A DNA stretch of 64,000 nucleotides from NCBI GenBank assembly GCA_020636215.1, contig JACJYG010000011.1, forward strand, positions 62,001 through 126,000. The letters are read 5' to 3'. A program made the position numbers and the translations under genes. The DNA comes from Lewinellaceae bacterium. GTDB lineage: Bacteria > Bacteroidota > Bacteroidia > Chitinophagales > Saprospiraceae. Shown one piece after another: positions 15,534 through 24,037 of the stretch. Within the stretch, counting starts at the first letter, position 1, and every line of letters begins with the position of its first letter. The notes beneath the pieces were generated by a model that was given only the letters and a program-made list of their open reading frames with translations, ran no database searches and was not told the origin of the DNA.

Positions 15534-17447
15534 TCATTCCGCCTCCTCCATCGTCTCCTGCGCCTCCGCCCATTCCTCCATCGCCTTTTCCAGTTCGGCC
15601 TGTTTGTCGTTGTAGGATTGGGAAATTTTCACGGCATCAGGGCTTTCGTAGAAATCGGGAGCGGCCATCTTTTTTTCGATGGCAGCGATCTCCGCTTCCA
15701 GGCGTTCCACCTTTTTTTCGGCATTGCTTACGGCGCGCAGCAGGCGCTTGCGCTCTTCGTGGCTCAATTCCTTTTTCGGAGCGGCCTTGGGGCCGCCGTT
15801 TGAAGCAGGTTTACTGAGTTCCACATCCCGCATATTATCCAGTTCCCGTTTTTCGAGGAAGAAATTCACATCGCCCAGGTGGTCGTGGAGCTGACGGTCG
15901 CGGAACTCGATGGTGCGGGTGGTCAGATTGCTGAGGAATTCGCGGTCGTGGGAAACGATGATGAGGGTGCCGTCGTATTCCAGGATAGCCTGTTTGAGCA
16001 CATCCTTGGAAAGCATATCGAGGTGGTTGGTCGGTTCGTCGAGCACCAGCAGGTTGAAGGGGCGCAGCAGCAGGCAGGCCAAGGCCAGGCGGGCGCGCTC
16101 CCCACCGGAGAGCACGGAAACCTTTTTGTCCGCATCTTCGCCACTAAACATGAACGCACCGAGGATGGCGCGCAGGCGGGTGCGCATCTCCGGAGGAGAA
16201 GCCATTTCCATGGTCTCCAGTACCGTTTGATTGGAGTGCAGGCTGTCGGATTGATTCTGAGCGTAGTAGCCGATCTGCACATTATGGCCGAGGGTGAGTT
16301 CCCCACTGGTGAGGGTGAGCTCATTGACGATGATCTTGGCAAGGGTAGTCTTGCCCTGCCCGTTCTGCCCGACGAAAGCCACGCGGTCGCCGCGGTCCAG
16401 TTTAATATCTACGCCATCCAGCACCAGCAGCTTGCCGTAAGCTTTGGAGAGTTTTTTGCCCTCCAGCACCACCTGCCCCGAACGCGGAGCAGGCGGAAAC
16501 CGGATGTTCATTGTCGAGGTATCTTCCTCCACCACCTCGATTCGCTCTATTTTATTCAACTGCTTCTGCATGGATTGAGCCATGCTGGTTTTGGTGGCCT
16601 TGGCCATAAAGCGGTTGATGGTCTGTTCTTTTTGGGCAATGACCCGCTGCTGGTTCTGGTAAGCGGACAGCTGTTTTTCGCGGCGTTCTTCACGCAAAGC
16701 CACATATTTGCTGTAGGCCGCTTTATAGTCGTACACATTGCCCAGTTCCACCTCCACCGTGCGGTTGGTGACATTATCGAGGAACTGCTTATCGTGAGAA
16801 ATGACGATCACCGAACCGTTGTAATCCTTCAGGAAGCGCTCCAGCCAGATGATGGACTCGATGTCAAGGTGGTTGGTCGGCTCATCGAGCAGCAGGAAGT
16901 CGGGCCGTTGCAACAGCATTTTGGCCAGCTCGATGCGCATCTGCCAGCCCCCGGAGAACTCATCGGTTTTCCGGTTGAAATCATTTTGTTTGAAGCCCAG
17001 GCCTTTCAGCACCTTTTCCGCCTCCGCTTCCATCGACACCCCGCCCAGTAGATGAAAGCGGTCGTTGGCCTCGGAAAATTCCTCCAAAAGCCGATGGTAA
17101 CCGTCGCTTTCGTAATCCGTGCGGTGGTCCATCTCCTCGTGGATCTCGTTGATGCGCTGCTCCAGGCGTTTGGCCTCCTCGAAAGCGGTGAGGGTTTCCT
17201 CCATCACCGTTTTACCTTTCGGCAGGTTCATCTCCTGATGCAGAAAACCGAGGGTGCTGCCGCCCGGGCGTGCGATCTGTCCATCATCCGGGCTCATGGT
17301 ACCGGCAATGATCTTGAGCAGGGTCGATTTCCCGGCGCCATTGCGGCCCACCAGGCCCACTTTATCGCTCTGCCCGATAACGAGATTGATACGGTCGAGC
17401 AGGACGCGGTCGCCGTACTTAACAAATATATTGGAAGCGGTGATCAT
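15534..17447 (-). CDS. ABC-F family ATPase (Uup/YheS-like)
   Basis: 637 residues with two ATP-binding cassettes and no membrane segments. Cassette one has Walker A GRNGAGKST, signature FSGGWQMRIELA and Walker B LLLDEPTNHLD. Cassette two has GQNGQGKTT, LSGGERARLALA and LLVLDEPTNHLD. The charged linker (about 240-300, REERREKQLSAYQNQQRVIAQ) is the ABC-F interdomain arm. The C-terminal 90 residues form a coiled coil (SHEERKRLLRAVSNAEKKVERLEAEIAAIEKKM), as in Uup. ABC-F proteins act on the ribosome to relieve stalling or resist antibiotics. It lies 44 bases from the OmpA-like gene, the next gene upstream on the same strand. Confidence 0.93.
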   Translation of the reverse strand: MITASNIFVKYGDRVLLDRINLVIGQSDKVGLVGRNGAGKSTLLKIIAGTMSPDDGQIARPGGSTLGFLHQEMNLPKGKTVMEETLTAFEEAKRLEQRINEIHEEMDHRTDYESDGYHRLLEEFSEANDRFHLLGGVSMEAEAEKVLKGLGFKQNDFNRKTDEFSGGWQMRIELAKMLLQRPDFLLLDEPTNHLDIESIIWLERFLKDYNGSVIVISHDKQFLDNVTNRTVEVELGNVYDYKAAYSKYVALREERREKQLSAYQNQQRVIAQKEQTINRFMAKATKTSMAQSMQKQLNKIERIEVVEEDTSTMNIRFPPAPRSGQVVLEGKKLSKAYGKLLVLDGVDIKLDRGDRVAFVGQNGQGKTTLAKIIVNELTLTSGELTLGHNVQIGYYAQNQSDSLHSNQTVLETMEMASPPEMRTRLRAILGAFMFSGEDADKKVSVLSGGERARLALACLLLRPFNLLVLDEPTNHLDMLSKDVLKQAILEYDGTLIIVSHDREFLSNLTTRTIEFRDRQLHDHLGDVNFFLEKRELDNMRDVELSKPASNGGPKAAPKKELSHEERKRLLRAVSNAEKKVERLEAEIAAIEKKMAAPDFYESPDAVKISQSYNDKQAELEKAMEEWAEAQETMEEAE

Positions 17448-17491
17448 GCTTTAGCTTGTCGTTTGGAAGTGCAAAAATAGCATCTTCCTTT

Positions 17492-18415
17492 TTATTTTGG
17501 CGCCATATTTGGGTTCAGCAAATCGTAGAACTGATCCAGCTTGGGCAGAATGATGATCCTCGTTCGGCGGTTGGTGGCGCGGCCTTCGGGAGTGCTGTTG
17601 CTGGCAAGGGTATTGTACTCGCCCCTACCGGCGGCAATCAGGCGGTTGGGATCAATATTGTATTTCTTTTGCAGGGTGCGCACCACGGAAGTTGCTCTTT
17701 TCACACTCAGGTCCCAGTTATCCTCCAGGCAGGAGTTTTTGATGGGCACATTATCGGTGTAGCCTTCCACCATCACTTCCAGGTCGGGCCTGGATTCGAC
17801 GATTTGGGCGATCTTACCCAGCACTTCGATGGCTCTCGGCGTGAGGTTGGAACTACCGCTTTGGTACAACATCTTATCGGAGAGGTTGACAAAGACAACC
17901 GTTTTATCCACTTTCACCTCCACGTCCTTATCTTCGATGCCTTGGCTCAGTACCCCTTTCAGGTTGACGGCCAGGGCCAGGTTGATGGAATCCGCCTTTG
18001 TCTTTGCGGCCTGCAGTAAATGGATGTACTTGTCTTTTTTCTCTAATTGCGACAAAGTCTCTTTGATATTATCACTGGCCGATTGTGACAGTACGGTTAA
18101 ATCGCCCACCTGAGAAAGTTGCTTATCCCGCTGCATTTTCACATCAGCAAGCTGGTCTTTCAGGCTTTGAATTTGCTCCTGTCGAAGCTGGTCGGCCGTT
18201 TGAGCGTTCCTTAAATCTGCTTTGAGCCGTTCCTTATCCTGTTCACAGGCGGAAAGCCGGTTCATGTATTCATTCAGGCTCTCTCCGCATTTACCCAGGT
18301 CTTTGTTGGCGACATCGAGTTCCATTTGCAGGGCGGCAAATTGTTTTTTGCTGACGCAGGAAGTTGCGGAAAGCGCAACCAGAAGGAATAGTAAAAGTTT
18401 AATGCTTGACTTCAT
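17492..18415 (-). CDS. OmpA-family lipoprotein
   Basis: 307 residues from the ATG at 18415 (MKSSIKLLLFLLVALSATSC), giving a lipobox SATSC; the longer frame start reads through non-signal sequence. Residues 25-140 are a coiled coil (ALQMELDVANKDLGKCGESL, LKADLRNAQTADQLRQEQIQ). The C-terminal OmpA domain has SDKMLYQSGSSNLTPRAIEVL, VEGYTDNVPI, WDLSVKRATSVVRTL and PEGRATNRRTRIIILP, which bind peptidoglycan. It anchors the outer membrane to the cell wall. The layout resembles the OmpA/MotB-type lipoproteins common in this phylum. Confidence 0.9.
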   Translation of the reverse strand: MKSSIKLLLFLLVALSATSCVSKKQFAALQMELDVANKDLGKCGESLNEYMNRLSACEQDKERLKADLRNAQTADQLRQEQIQSLKDQLADVKMQRDKQLSQVGDLTVLSQSASDNIKETLSQLEKKDKYIHLLQAAKTKADSINLALAVNLKGVLSQGIEDKDVEVKVDKTVVFVNLSDKMLYQSGSSNLTPRAIEVLGKIAQIVESRPDLEVMVEGYTDNVPIKNSCLEDNWDLSVKRATSVVRTLQKKYNIDPNRLIAAGRGEYNTLASNSTPEGRATNRRTRIIILPKLDQFYDLLNPNMAPK

Positions 18416-18515
18416 AATGGTTCGTTTTTGAGTTAATGATGAGAGAATTTCCAGAGATTCACGCCAAACAGGCGCAAGATAAGCATTTTCAGATACTGCC
18501 ACCATCCTTTCGCCG

Positions 18516-18767
18516 GCGGATCCTTTCCGGAAGTATTGTTAGGTGAGGCTGGGGGGTTGGGGTTGAATGGCTGACCGTCTCTAATGGAGCCGGTTAAAAA
18601 TGGTTGGATGGTTTTTACCTGGCTGGGACAGCAGACGTGCCGAAGACGGGGAATGGATGCCAGCCATTCAGCATTCAGCCATTAAACCATTATTAACCGG
18701 CGCACTTAGAGCCATCAGCCATTCAGCATTCAGCCATTAAACCATTAAACCAGGTATCTCCCTAAAG
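18516..18767. repeat. GGCTGAATGG-family repeat cluster
   Basis: The gap between the OmpA-like gene and the histidine kinase is filled with words such as TTGAATGGCTGACCGTCTC and GAGCCGGTTAAAAATGGTTG on one side, and their complements CAGCCATTCAGCATTCAGCC and CCATTAAACCATTATTAACC on the other, so the whole can fold back. A block near 18665-18690 recurs almost exactly at 18712-18740. The same words occur at 13620-13690, 15241-15531 and 49975-50110. Confidence 0.6.
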
Positions 18768-19823
18768 CTATGCCTTCTGCAGGGTAAACCCAAAGGTAGA
18801 GCCCAGTTCCGGCGTACTACGCACATTGATGGCCTGTTTGTGAGCTTCGATGATGTGTTTGACGATCGACAGGCCGAGGCCGGAGCCTCCGGCTTCCCGG
18901 GATCGGGATTTATCCACGCGGTAAAAGCGGTCGAAGACGTGGTCGAGGTGTTTTTTGGGAATGCCTATGCCATTGTCGGCTACCTCGACAAGGATATTTT
19001 TGTCCATATCGTAAAAGCCTACCCGGGTGCGGCCGTTTTCCACGCCGTACTTGATAGAATTATAAAGCAGGTTCGTCATCACCTGCCGAATACTTTCCCG
19101 GTCGGCCTGTACCCGGTAATTGTGGGCAGCGCCCTCCTTGAATTCCAGCGTGATATTGCGTTGGGCGGCTTTGATCTCAAGGTCTTCAAAGACTTCTTCA
19201 CAAAGCTTTTTGATGTCAAAGGATTGCATCTCCAGGATGAGTTCGCCGGACTCAAGGCGGGAGATCGCTTCCAGGTCTTCCACGATAGTATGGAGCCGTT
19301 CCAGGTTTTTAGCCGCCTTAGAGAGGAACTTCAAGTTGACGGCCTCGTCGTTGATGGCGCCGTCCAAAAGGGTATGCAGGTAGCCCTGAATATTGAAGAT
19401 GGGCGTTTTCAGCTCGTGGGAAATATCGCCTACAAAATTCCGGCGGTATTCGGCCCATGCCTTGTAGCGCTCGATCTCTTCCTGTTGCTGGTCCGCCCAT
19501 TCCGACACCTGTTTTTCAACTTCATCGATAATGTTGGCACGCACATCTATCGTTTTATTCTTTTCCTGCGGAGACAGCTTCTGCTTGTGGATTGTTTTGT
19601 AAATGACCTTGATCTTTCGGTAAATGTATTTGCGCAGATAAAAGATGGTGATCAGATAGGCAATGGCAAAAGACACAACGCCCAGCAGGATGAGGGTAGT
19701 AGTCCATGTAAGCATTTCCCGGTCACGGGCCATTTCCACCAATACCCATACCCCCAGCGTGAACGCCGTAATATAAAAGGCGACAAAAAGCGCTATCTGT
19801 TGTGGTGTCGGGTTTTTAAACAT
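18768..19823 (-). CDS. Sensor histidine kinase (PhoR-like)
   Basis: About 351 residues from the ATG at 19823. Two membrane helices lie within the first 65 residues (IALFVAFYITAFTLGVWVLV and TTTLILLGVVSFAIAYLITIF) with almost no periplasmic loop. A helical linker is followed by the HisKA domain with FVGDISHELKTPIFNIQGYL (phospho-accepting His) and the HATPase domain with N box MTNLLYNSIKYG, G1 VEVADNGIGIP, F box FDRFYRVDKSRSREAGGSGLGLSI. The missing sensor domain fits PhoR-type kinases that sense through partners. It follows its response regulator gene by under 20 bases in the same operon. Confidence 0.92.
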   Translation of the reverse strand: MFKNPTPQQIALFVAFYITAFTLGVWVLVEMARDREMLTWTTTLILLGVVSFAIAYLITIFYLRKYIYRKIKVIYKTIHKQKLSPQEKNKTIDVRANIIDEVEKQVSEWADQQQEEIERYKAWAEYRRNFVGDISHELKTPIFNIQGYLHTLLDGAINDEAVNLKFLSKAAKNLERLHTIVEDLEAISRLESGELILEMQSFDIKKLCEEVFEDLEIKAAQRNITLEFKEGAAHNYRVQADRESIRQVMTNLLYNSIKYGVENGRTRVGFYDMDKNILVEVADNGIGIPKKHLDHVFDRFYRVDKSRSREAGGSGLGLSIVKHIIEAHKQAINVRSTPELGSTFGFTLQKA

Positions 19824-19838
19824 GGCCACCCTTCGTTT

Positions 19839-20522
19839 CTAAAACTCAAACTTATAACCGATGCCTTTGATCGTTTTGATATAATGGTCGCCGATCTTTT
19901 CCCTCAGCTTCCGGATATGCACATCAATGGTACGGTTACCAACAATAACATCAGTGCCCCACACCTTGTTGAAAATCTCTTCGCGGGAAAAGACCTTACC
20001 TGGTTTGGAAACGAGCAGGTAGAGCAATTCGAACTCTTTTTTGGCCAGTTCGATCACTTCTTCTCCCCTCGTCACGGTAACCCGGTCGCTGTCGATCACC
20101 AGGTCGCCAATGTTGATCAGTTCCTGCTCTGCTGGGGCATCGGTTCTTTCCGACCGCCGAAGCAAGGCCTTGATCCGGCTAATGAATACCCTGGGGCGAA
20201 TGGGTTTGGTAATATAATCATCGCCTCCTACGTCGAGCGCGGCAATCTGGGAGTAATCTTCCTCCCGGGCTGTAAGAAAGGTAATGATCGTGCGGGCAAA
20301 CTCGGGTTTACTGCGCAGGGTCCGACAAACTTCCACCCCATCCATCACGGGCATCATGATATCCAGAATGATCAGGTTTGGCCTTTCTGCTATTGCTTTT
20401 CGGATACCTTCTTCCCCATTGTTTGCCGTGATCACCTCGAAGCCTTCCTTAACCAGATTGTACCGCAGGAAATCCAATATATCGGGCTCGTCATCGACTA
20501 CCAGTATTTTTACAGGTTCCAT
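19839..20522 (-). CDS. OmpR/PhoB-family response regulator
   Basis: About 227 residues from the ATG at 20522 (MEPVKILVVDDEPD); an upstream GTG would add 11 acidic residues. The receiver domain has VVDDEP, the phospho-acceptor in LIILDIMMPVMDG, LTAREE (Thr) and GGDDYITKPI (Lys). The C-terminal winged helix carries LTKKEFELLYLL-like ELAKKEFELLYLLVSKPGKVFSREEIFNKVWG and NRTIDVHIRKLREKIGDHYIKTIKGIGYKF. It pairs with the adjacent kinase, probably as a PhoB/PhoR-like phosphate or envelope response pair. The first 20 bases before the start give no recognisable promoter. Confidence 0.92.
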   Translation of the reverse strand: MEPVKILVVDDEPDILDFLRYNLVKEGFEVITANNGEEGIRKAIAERPNLIILDIMMPVMDGVEVCRTLRSKPEFARTIITFLTAREEDYSQIAALDVGGDDYITKPIRPRVFISRIKALLRRSERTDAPAEQELINIGDLVIDSDRVTVTRGEEVIELAKKEFELLYLLVSKPGKVFSREEIFNKVWGTDVIVGNRTIDVHIRKLREKIGDHYIKTIKGIGYKFEF

Positions 20523-20659
20523 GCCTTCATCAGAATTATCAGCACTATTGTCCACCGGACGGGCTGTACAACATTAAATAATCGTTAAAATTACGGCATT
20601 TTAAACCGTATGCCGGAAGCAGCGCATTAAAAAATTGTTAACCTTACCCGGCTTGGCCG

Positions 20660-20992
20660 TTACTCCTGCGCTGCCTCGCGCCGTTCCATCTCTTTCATCA
20701 CTTCGTTATACAGTTTCTCCAGGCGTACAGGGTCTTCCCGCAAAGATTCCATAGCGGATTCGAAGGTGGCCCGCTCCAGGCCGTGTATCTGGCAGATCTG
20801 TTCGTAGTACAGGTTAATGATGCTATCCTTGGTATGCCCACGAAGGCCTTGCACCGCAGCTTCCGCAACATGCACATCAATTAACACCGATATGAGCTGT
20901 TTTTCCTCAATGGGCAACCTGGCCGGCCGGGGTTTACAGGCAGCAATCGTCAGAAAAAGCAGTACAAAAAAGCCCAAAAACCACTTATGCAT
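20660..20992 (-). CDS. DUF4296 lipoprotein
   Basis: 110 residues with a lipoprotein signal (FVLLFLTIAAC). The mature part matches DUF4296: LISVLIDVHVAEAAVQGLRG, then YYEQICQIHGLERATFESAMESLREDP and YNEVMKEME. The family is confined to Bacteroidota and its function is unknown. The ATG overlaps the SixA stop by one base (TAATG), so the two are translated together; this pairing recurs in the phylum. Confidence 0.88.
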   Translation of the reverse strand: MHKWFLGFFVLLFLTIAACKPRPARLPIEEKQLISVLIDVHVAEAAVQGLRGHTKDSIINLYYEQICQIHGLERATFESAMESLREDPVRLEKLYNEVMKEMERREAAQE

Positions 20993-21489
20993 TAGTCAAA
21001 AAATTGCTTGGGAAAATGAAGTTCCGTCAATTTGCCTTTTCCTTCCCGGAAGTCCATCCAGTTTTCCACCTCCGAATCTACCCGAAACACGGCGCAGGTG
21101 GGAATATTGGCAATATAATCATCGGTGAACATATTGGCCACTGAGGTCAGGGTAGGGTTATGGCCAAACAGGAAAGCCGTATCATAGTCATCCGGCAATT
21201 CCTGAATGATCTCCAATATGTCATCTGGGTAGGCTTCGTATATCTTCTTGACCTGCTCGATCTGGCTAACCGGGATATCCAGGGCATCGGCAAAGAATTT
21301 TGCAGTCGAATAGGCCCGCACCGCCGGGCTGCTCAATAGTAGGCCCGGCTTAAGGCCCTTCCCCTTTATCAAATTAGCCATAAACGGCGCATCCCGAAGC
21401 CCCCGCTTACTCAAAGGGCGGTCTATATCCCTCAAAGTCGGGTTATCCCAACTCGATTTTGCATGCCTGACAAAGTAAACGGTCTTCAT
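20992..21489 (-). CDS. sixA: SixA-type phosphohistidine phosphatase
   Basis: 165 residues of the histidine phosphatase superfamily. The catalytic VRHAKSSW motif is at residues 7-14, the second conserved Arg is in LSSPAVRAYSTA, and the second His in LFGHNPTLT. DRPLSKRGLRDAP is typical of the SixA branch, which removes phosphate from phosphohistidine in HPt domains of two-component relays. It is translationally coupled to the downstream DUF4296 lipoprotein gene. The symbol is by family resemblance. Confidence 0.88.
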   Translation of the reverse strand: MKTVYFVRHAKSSWDNPTLRDIDRPLSKRGLRDAPFMANLIKGKGLKPGLLLSSPAVRAYSTAKFFADALDIPVSQIEQVKKIYEAYPDDILEIIQELPDDYDTAFLFGHNPTLTSVANMFTDDYIANIPTCAVFRVDSEVENWMDFREGKGKLTELHFPKQFFD

Positions 21490-21574
21490 ATTTAGTGCGG
21501 TCCCTTGTGGTTCAGAAATTGGAAAGATGCCGGTTTATTTTTTACTTCCCCCTAAATAACGGAAATTTGCCCCA

Positions 21575-21582
21575 TATTTTTG
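21575..21582 (+). promoter_or_regulatory. Possible Bacteroidota -7 box upstream of the SDR gene
   Basis: TATTTTTG matches the Bacteroidota -7 consensus TAnnTTTG and lies 18 bases before the ATG at 21601, which is a suitable distance. No matching TTTG -33 element was seen at the expected spacing, so support is weak. Confidence 0.3.
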
Positions 21583-21600
21583 GCCGCCAAAATAAAAAGA

Positions 21601-22395
21601 ATGAACTTTAAAGATAAAGTAGTGTGGATTACCGGCGCCTCTTCCGGGATCGGGGAGCACATGGCCTATGCCTTCGCCGCTCAGGGGGCCAAGCTGATCC
21701 TGTCCAGCCGCAACGAAGCGGAACTGAAACGCGTTCAGCAAAACTGCCCTAAAGACGTTGACATCCTCCTTCTTCCGATGGACGTCACCCAGTTTGAAAG
21801 TGTACCGGGAATAGTAGAAAAGGCAATTGCCCATTTCGGTTACATCAACATTCTTTTTAATAATGCAGGTATCACCCAGAGAGCCCTGGTCAAAGACGCC
21901 CCCCTTTCGATGGATCAAAAAATCATGGCGGTGAACTACTTCGGCTCCATCGCCCTGACTAAAGCGGTACTGCCGGCCATGCTTCAACAGCAATTCGGCC
22001 ATATCGTAGTGGTCAGCAGTGTAATGGGAAAGATCGGCACCCCTATGCGCTCGGCTTATGCCGCCTCTAAACACGCCCTCCAAGGCTTCTTTGACTGCCT
22101 GAGAGCTGAAGTATACGACGAAAATATCAAAGTGACCCTTCTGGTGCCCGGTTATGTATCGACCAATCTAACCCTCAGCGCACTGCGCCCCGACAGCCCG
22201 GAATACCGCAACCTCCCCGATTCCACTCAGACGGGCATGGACCCCAACGAATTCGCGCGGAAAGCCCTGCGTGCTATTGCCGCCGAAAAAGAGGAGGCGC
22301 TCATCGGTGGGTTCCGCGAAACGCTGGCGGTTTACCTCAAAAGGTTTTTACCCCGCCTGCTCTCCCGCATCATCCGTAGCGCTAAGGTGACCTAG
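21601..22395 (+). CDS. Short-chain dehydrogenase/reductase
   Basis: 264 residues from the ATG at 21601; the earlier in-frame start only adds MAAKIKR. It is a classical SDR: NAD(P)-binding TGASSGIG near the N-terminus, LFNNAG (N-A-G motif), catalytic Ser in VVVSSVMGK, and Y-x3-K in SAYAASKHALQGF, then VPGYVSTNLT. SRNEAEL after strand two suggests NADP preference. The C-terminal helix with LKRFLPRLLSRIIRS is basic and may touch the membrane, as in DHRS7B-like members. The substrate is unknown. It faces the TlpA-like gene tail-to-tail with a 6-base gap. Confidence 0.92.
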   Translation: MNFKDKVVWITGASSGIGEHMAYAFAAQGAKLILSSRNEAELKRVQQNCPKDVDILLLPMDVTQFESVPGIVEKAIAHFGYINILFNNAGITQRALVKDAPLSMDQKIMAVNYFGSIALTKAVLPAMLQQQFGHIVVVSSVMGKIGTPMRSAYAASKHALQGFFDCLRAEVYDENIKVTLLVPGYVSTNLTLSALRPDSPEYRNLPDSTQTGMDPNEFARKALRAIAAEKEEALIGGFRETLAVYLKRFLPRLLSRIIRSAKVT

Positions 22396-22401
22396 CCTAT
22401 C

Positions 22402-23832
22402 TTAGCGTTCCTTCTGCCGCATCTCAATGATCTTATCCAGCACTTCTTCCAGTTGCTCCGCACCGATGCGCTTGGAAAGGATCTCTTTATTGCGGTCCAG
22501 GACGTATATCTGAGGCGTGGTTTTGATATTGTAGACGGTCATGAAGCGGGAGCGGAGGTAAGGGTCGACCAACTGCATCCAGTCGCCGATCTTATTTTCA
22601 TCGATATATTCCCAGCAGGGGCCCACTTCATCGGCGAATTTGGCGCAAACTGCAATGATCTTAACCCCTTTATCTTTGAACTTTTCGTAGAACTCTTTCA
22701 TGATAGGGGTGGACTTCTTGCAATGCCCGCAATCGTAGCGCCAGAAGTAAAGCACCGTATACTCCGCATCTACATCATACAATTCTACCGGCTTGCCTTC
22801 CCGGTCCTCAAGGCGGAGGTTGGGCGCTTTTTTACCGATGAGCAGTGGTTCCAAGGCCTGAGCATTCTCGATAATCTTTTGCAGTTGGTCTTCTTCGGTC
22901 CAGGGGGCCAGCCCTTTGGCGTAGTAATTGTCGACCAGGTGCACGTACACCGCGTCCATACCGACGATATTGGAGCGGGCATATTCGTTGAGGAAATTAA
23001 TGAGGTAAAACTTAAAAGTCTCCTCGGCTGGTTTCATGCGTTCGAGCACGTAGTCAATCGCTTTGGAGATCGTGTCGGGATGCTGCACCTGCAATTTGTG
23101 GATAAAAAAGTCGACCCGTTGGAAAAGGAAGGGGGTGCGCAGCATATAGGGGTTGGCCAGGTCGAGGTTGTCAAAATAATGGTTCTGGGTGTAACGCCAG
23201 CGTTTCACCTGTTTTTCTTCCCCTTCGCCGTCAAACTCAGCAGGCGTAACCAGGGGAAGGTTGGCGCGGATGATCGCTGCGGTCAACGATTTGGGGTTGC
23301 GGGCAATCAGTTCATCCTGGAAGGTGCGGACATCTTCGTCAATTTTAGAACGCTTTTCCTCCAGCTTACTCTTCTTTTTTTCATCCTCCTCGGCATTGAT
23401 CAATTCCGTCAGGTTATCAGCCAGTGGCTTCTTTTCTTCCAGGAAATTCAGGTATTTATAAAAAAGGGCATTATCCGGCGCCTGTTCAAACCGAATGCCT
23501 TGGGTGGGATTCTCCGCATTGACATAAGCGGTAAAATGCTGTTCTTCATCAGTGATCAGGAGTTGGAAGAACTTGTTATCCGGCGCCATTACGACCAGAT
23601 AAACGCCGCCTTTTAGGGGTTCGTCTCCTGAAAACACAAAGAATCCATTGGCATTAGCCTCCACTGTGTCCAGCAGGTATTGTTTTTCTCCGTAGTGGTA
23701 ACCCAGGAATAGCTGGGGTTCGGTATAACCTTCCAGTTTTATTTTTATTTCATATCCTCCCTTTTCCGGAGAAGCAGCGGTGAGTTGAAGGGAAAAAAAG
23801 GCAAAAATGGCAAAAATGGCTAGTGATCTCAT
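22402..23832 (-). CDS. TlpA-like thioredoxin-fold protein with DUF5106 region
   Basis: 476 residues, signal peptide MRSLAIFAIFAFFSLQLTAA. Residues 25-125 resemble DUF4369 (GYEIKIKLEGYTEPQLFLGYHYGEKQYLLDT), 130-310 fit DUF5106 (helical, with PLVTPAE and YALERMKP-like text), and 330-476 are a thioredoxin fold with the redox motif RYDCGHCKKSTPIM (C-x2-C), then IAVCAKF and TTPQIYVLDRNKEIL. Such proteins act in the periplasm in disulphide reduction or cytochrome maturation. This architecture is common and largely specific to Bacteroidota. Confidence 0.88.
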   Translation of the reverse strand: MRSLAIFAIFAFFSLQLTAASPEKGGYEIKIKLEGYTEPQLFLGYHYGEKQYLLDTVEANANGFFVFSGDEPLKGGVYLVVMAPDNKFFQLLITDEEQHFTAYVNAENPTQGIRFEQAPDNALFYKYLNFLEEKKPLADNLTELINAEEDEKKKSKLEEKRSKIDEDVRTFQDELIARNPKSLTAAIIRANLPLVTPAEFDGEGEEKQVKRWRYTQNHYFDNLDLANPYMLRTPFLFQRVDFFIHKLQVQHPDTISKAIDYVLERMKPAEETFKFYLINFLNEYARSNIVGMDAVYVHLVDNYYAKGLAPWTEEDQLQKIIENAQALEPLLIGKKAPNLRLEDREGKPVELYDVDAEYTVLYFWRYDCGHCKKSTPIMKEFYEKFKDKGVKIIAVCAKFADEVGPCWEYIDENKIGDWMQLVDPYLRSRFMTVYNIKTTPQIYVLDRNKEILSKRIGAEQLEEVLDKIIEMRQKER

Positions 23833-23937
23833 TGTTCTTGGAATTTAGAAGCGCGGGCCTCAGGCGCCGCGAACATGAAACAAAATACCTCTATTGAGCT
23901 TTTCGTGAGCAAGTGGCCCGCGATCCACAAAAAAACG

Positions 23938-23973
23938 CCCCCAAATATCTACAGATTGTAAGACATTTGGGGG
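23938..23973 (-). terminator. Rho-independent terminator
   Basis: Arms CCCCCAAAT (23938-23946) and ATTTGGGGG (23965-23973) pair. On the minus strand the stem is followed by CGTTTTTTTG, a T-run. It lies about 65 bases past the stop of the minus-strand coiled-coil gene, so it probably ends that transcript. Confidence 0.75.
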
Positions 23974-24037
23974 TGATCCGGAGCATTAATCCGTCCGGCT
24001 TCTGAAAATTAACGTCCCTTTAACGATTCCGGCCAAA

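Noticed and set aside
15879..17051. Long plus-strand open frame (390 codons) opposite the ABC-F gene
   Set aside because: Lies entirely antisense to a clear two-domain ATPase; its translation has no domain and is a shadow of GC-rich codons.
18840..20588. 582-codon plus-strand frame over the kinase/regulator genes
   Set aside because: Antisense to a well-conserved histidine kinase and response regulator; protein text is low quality with no family match.
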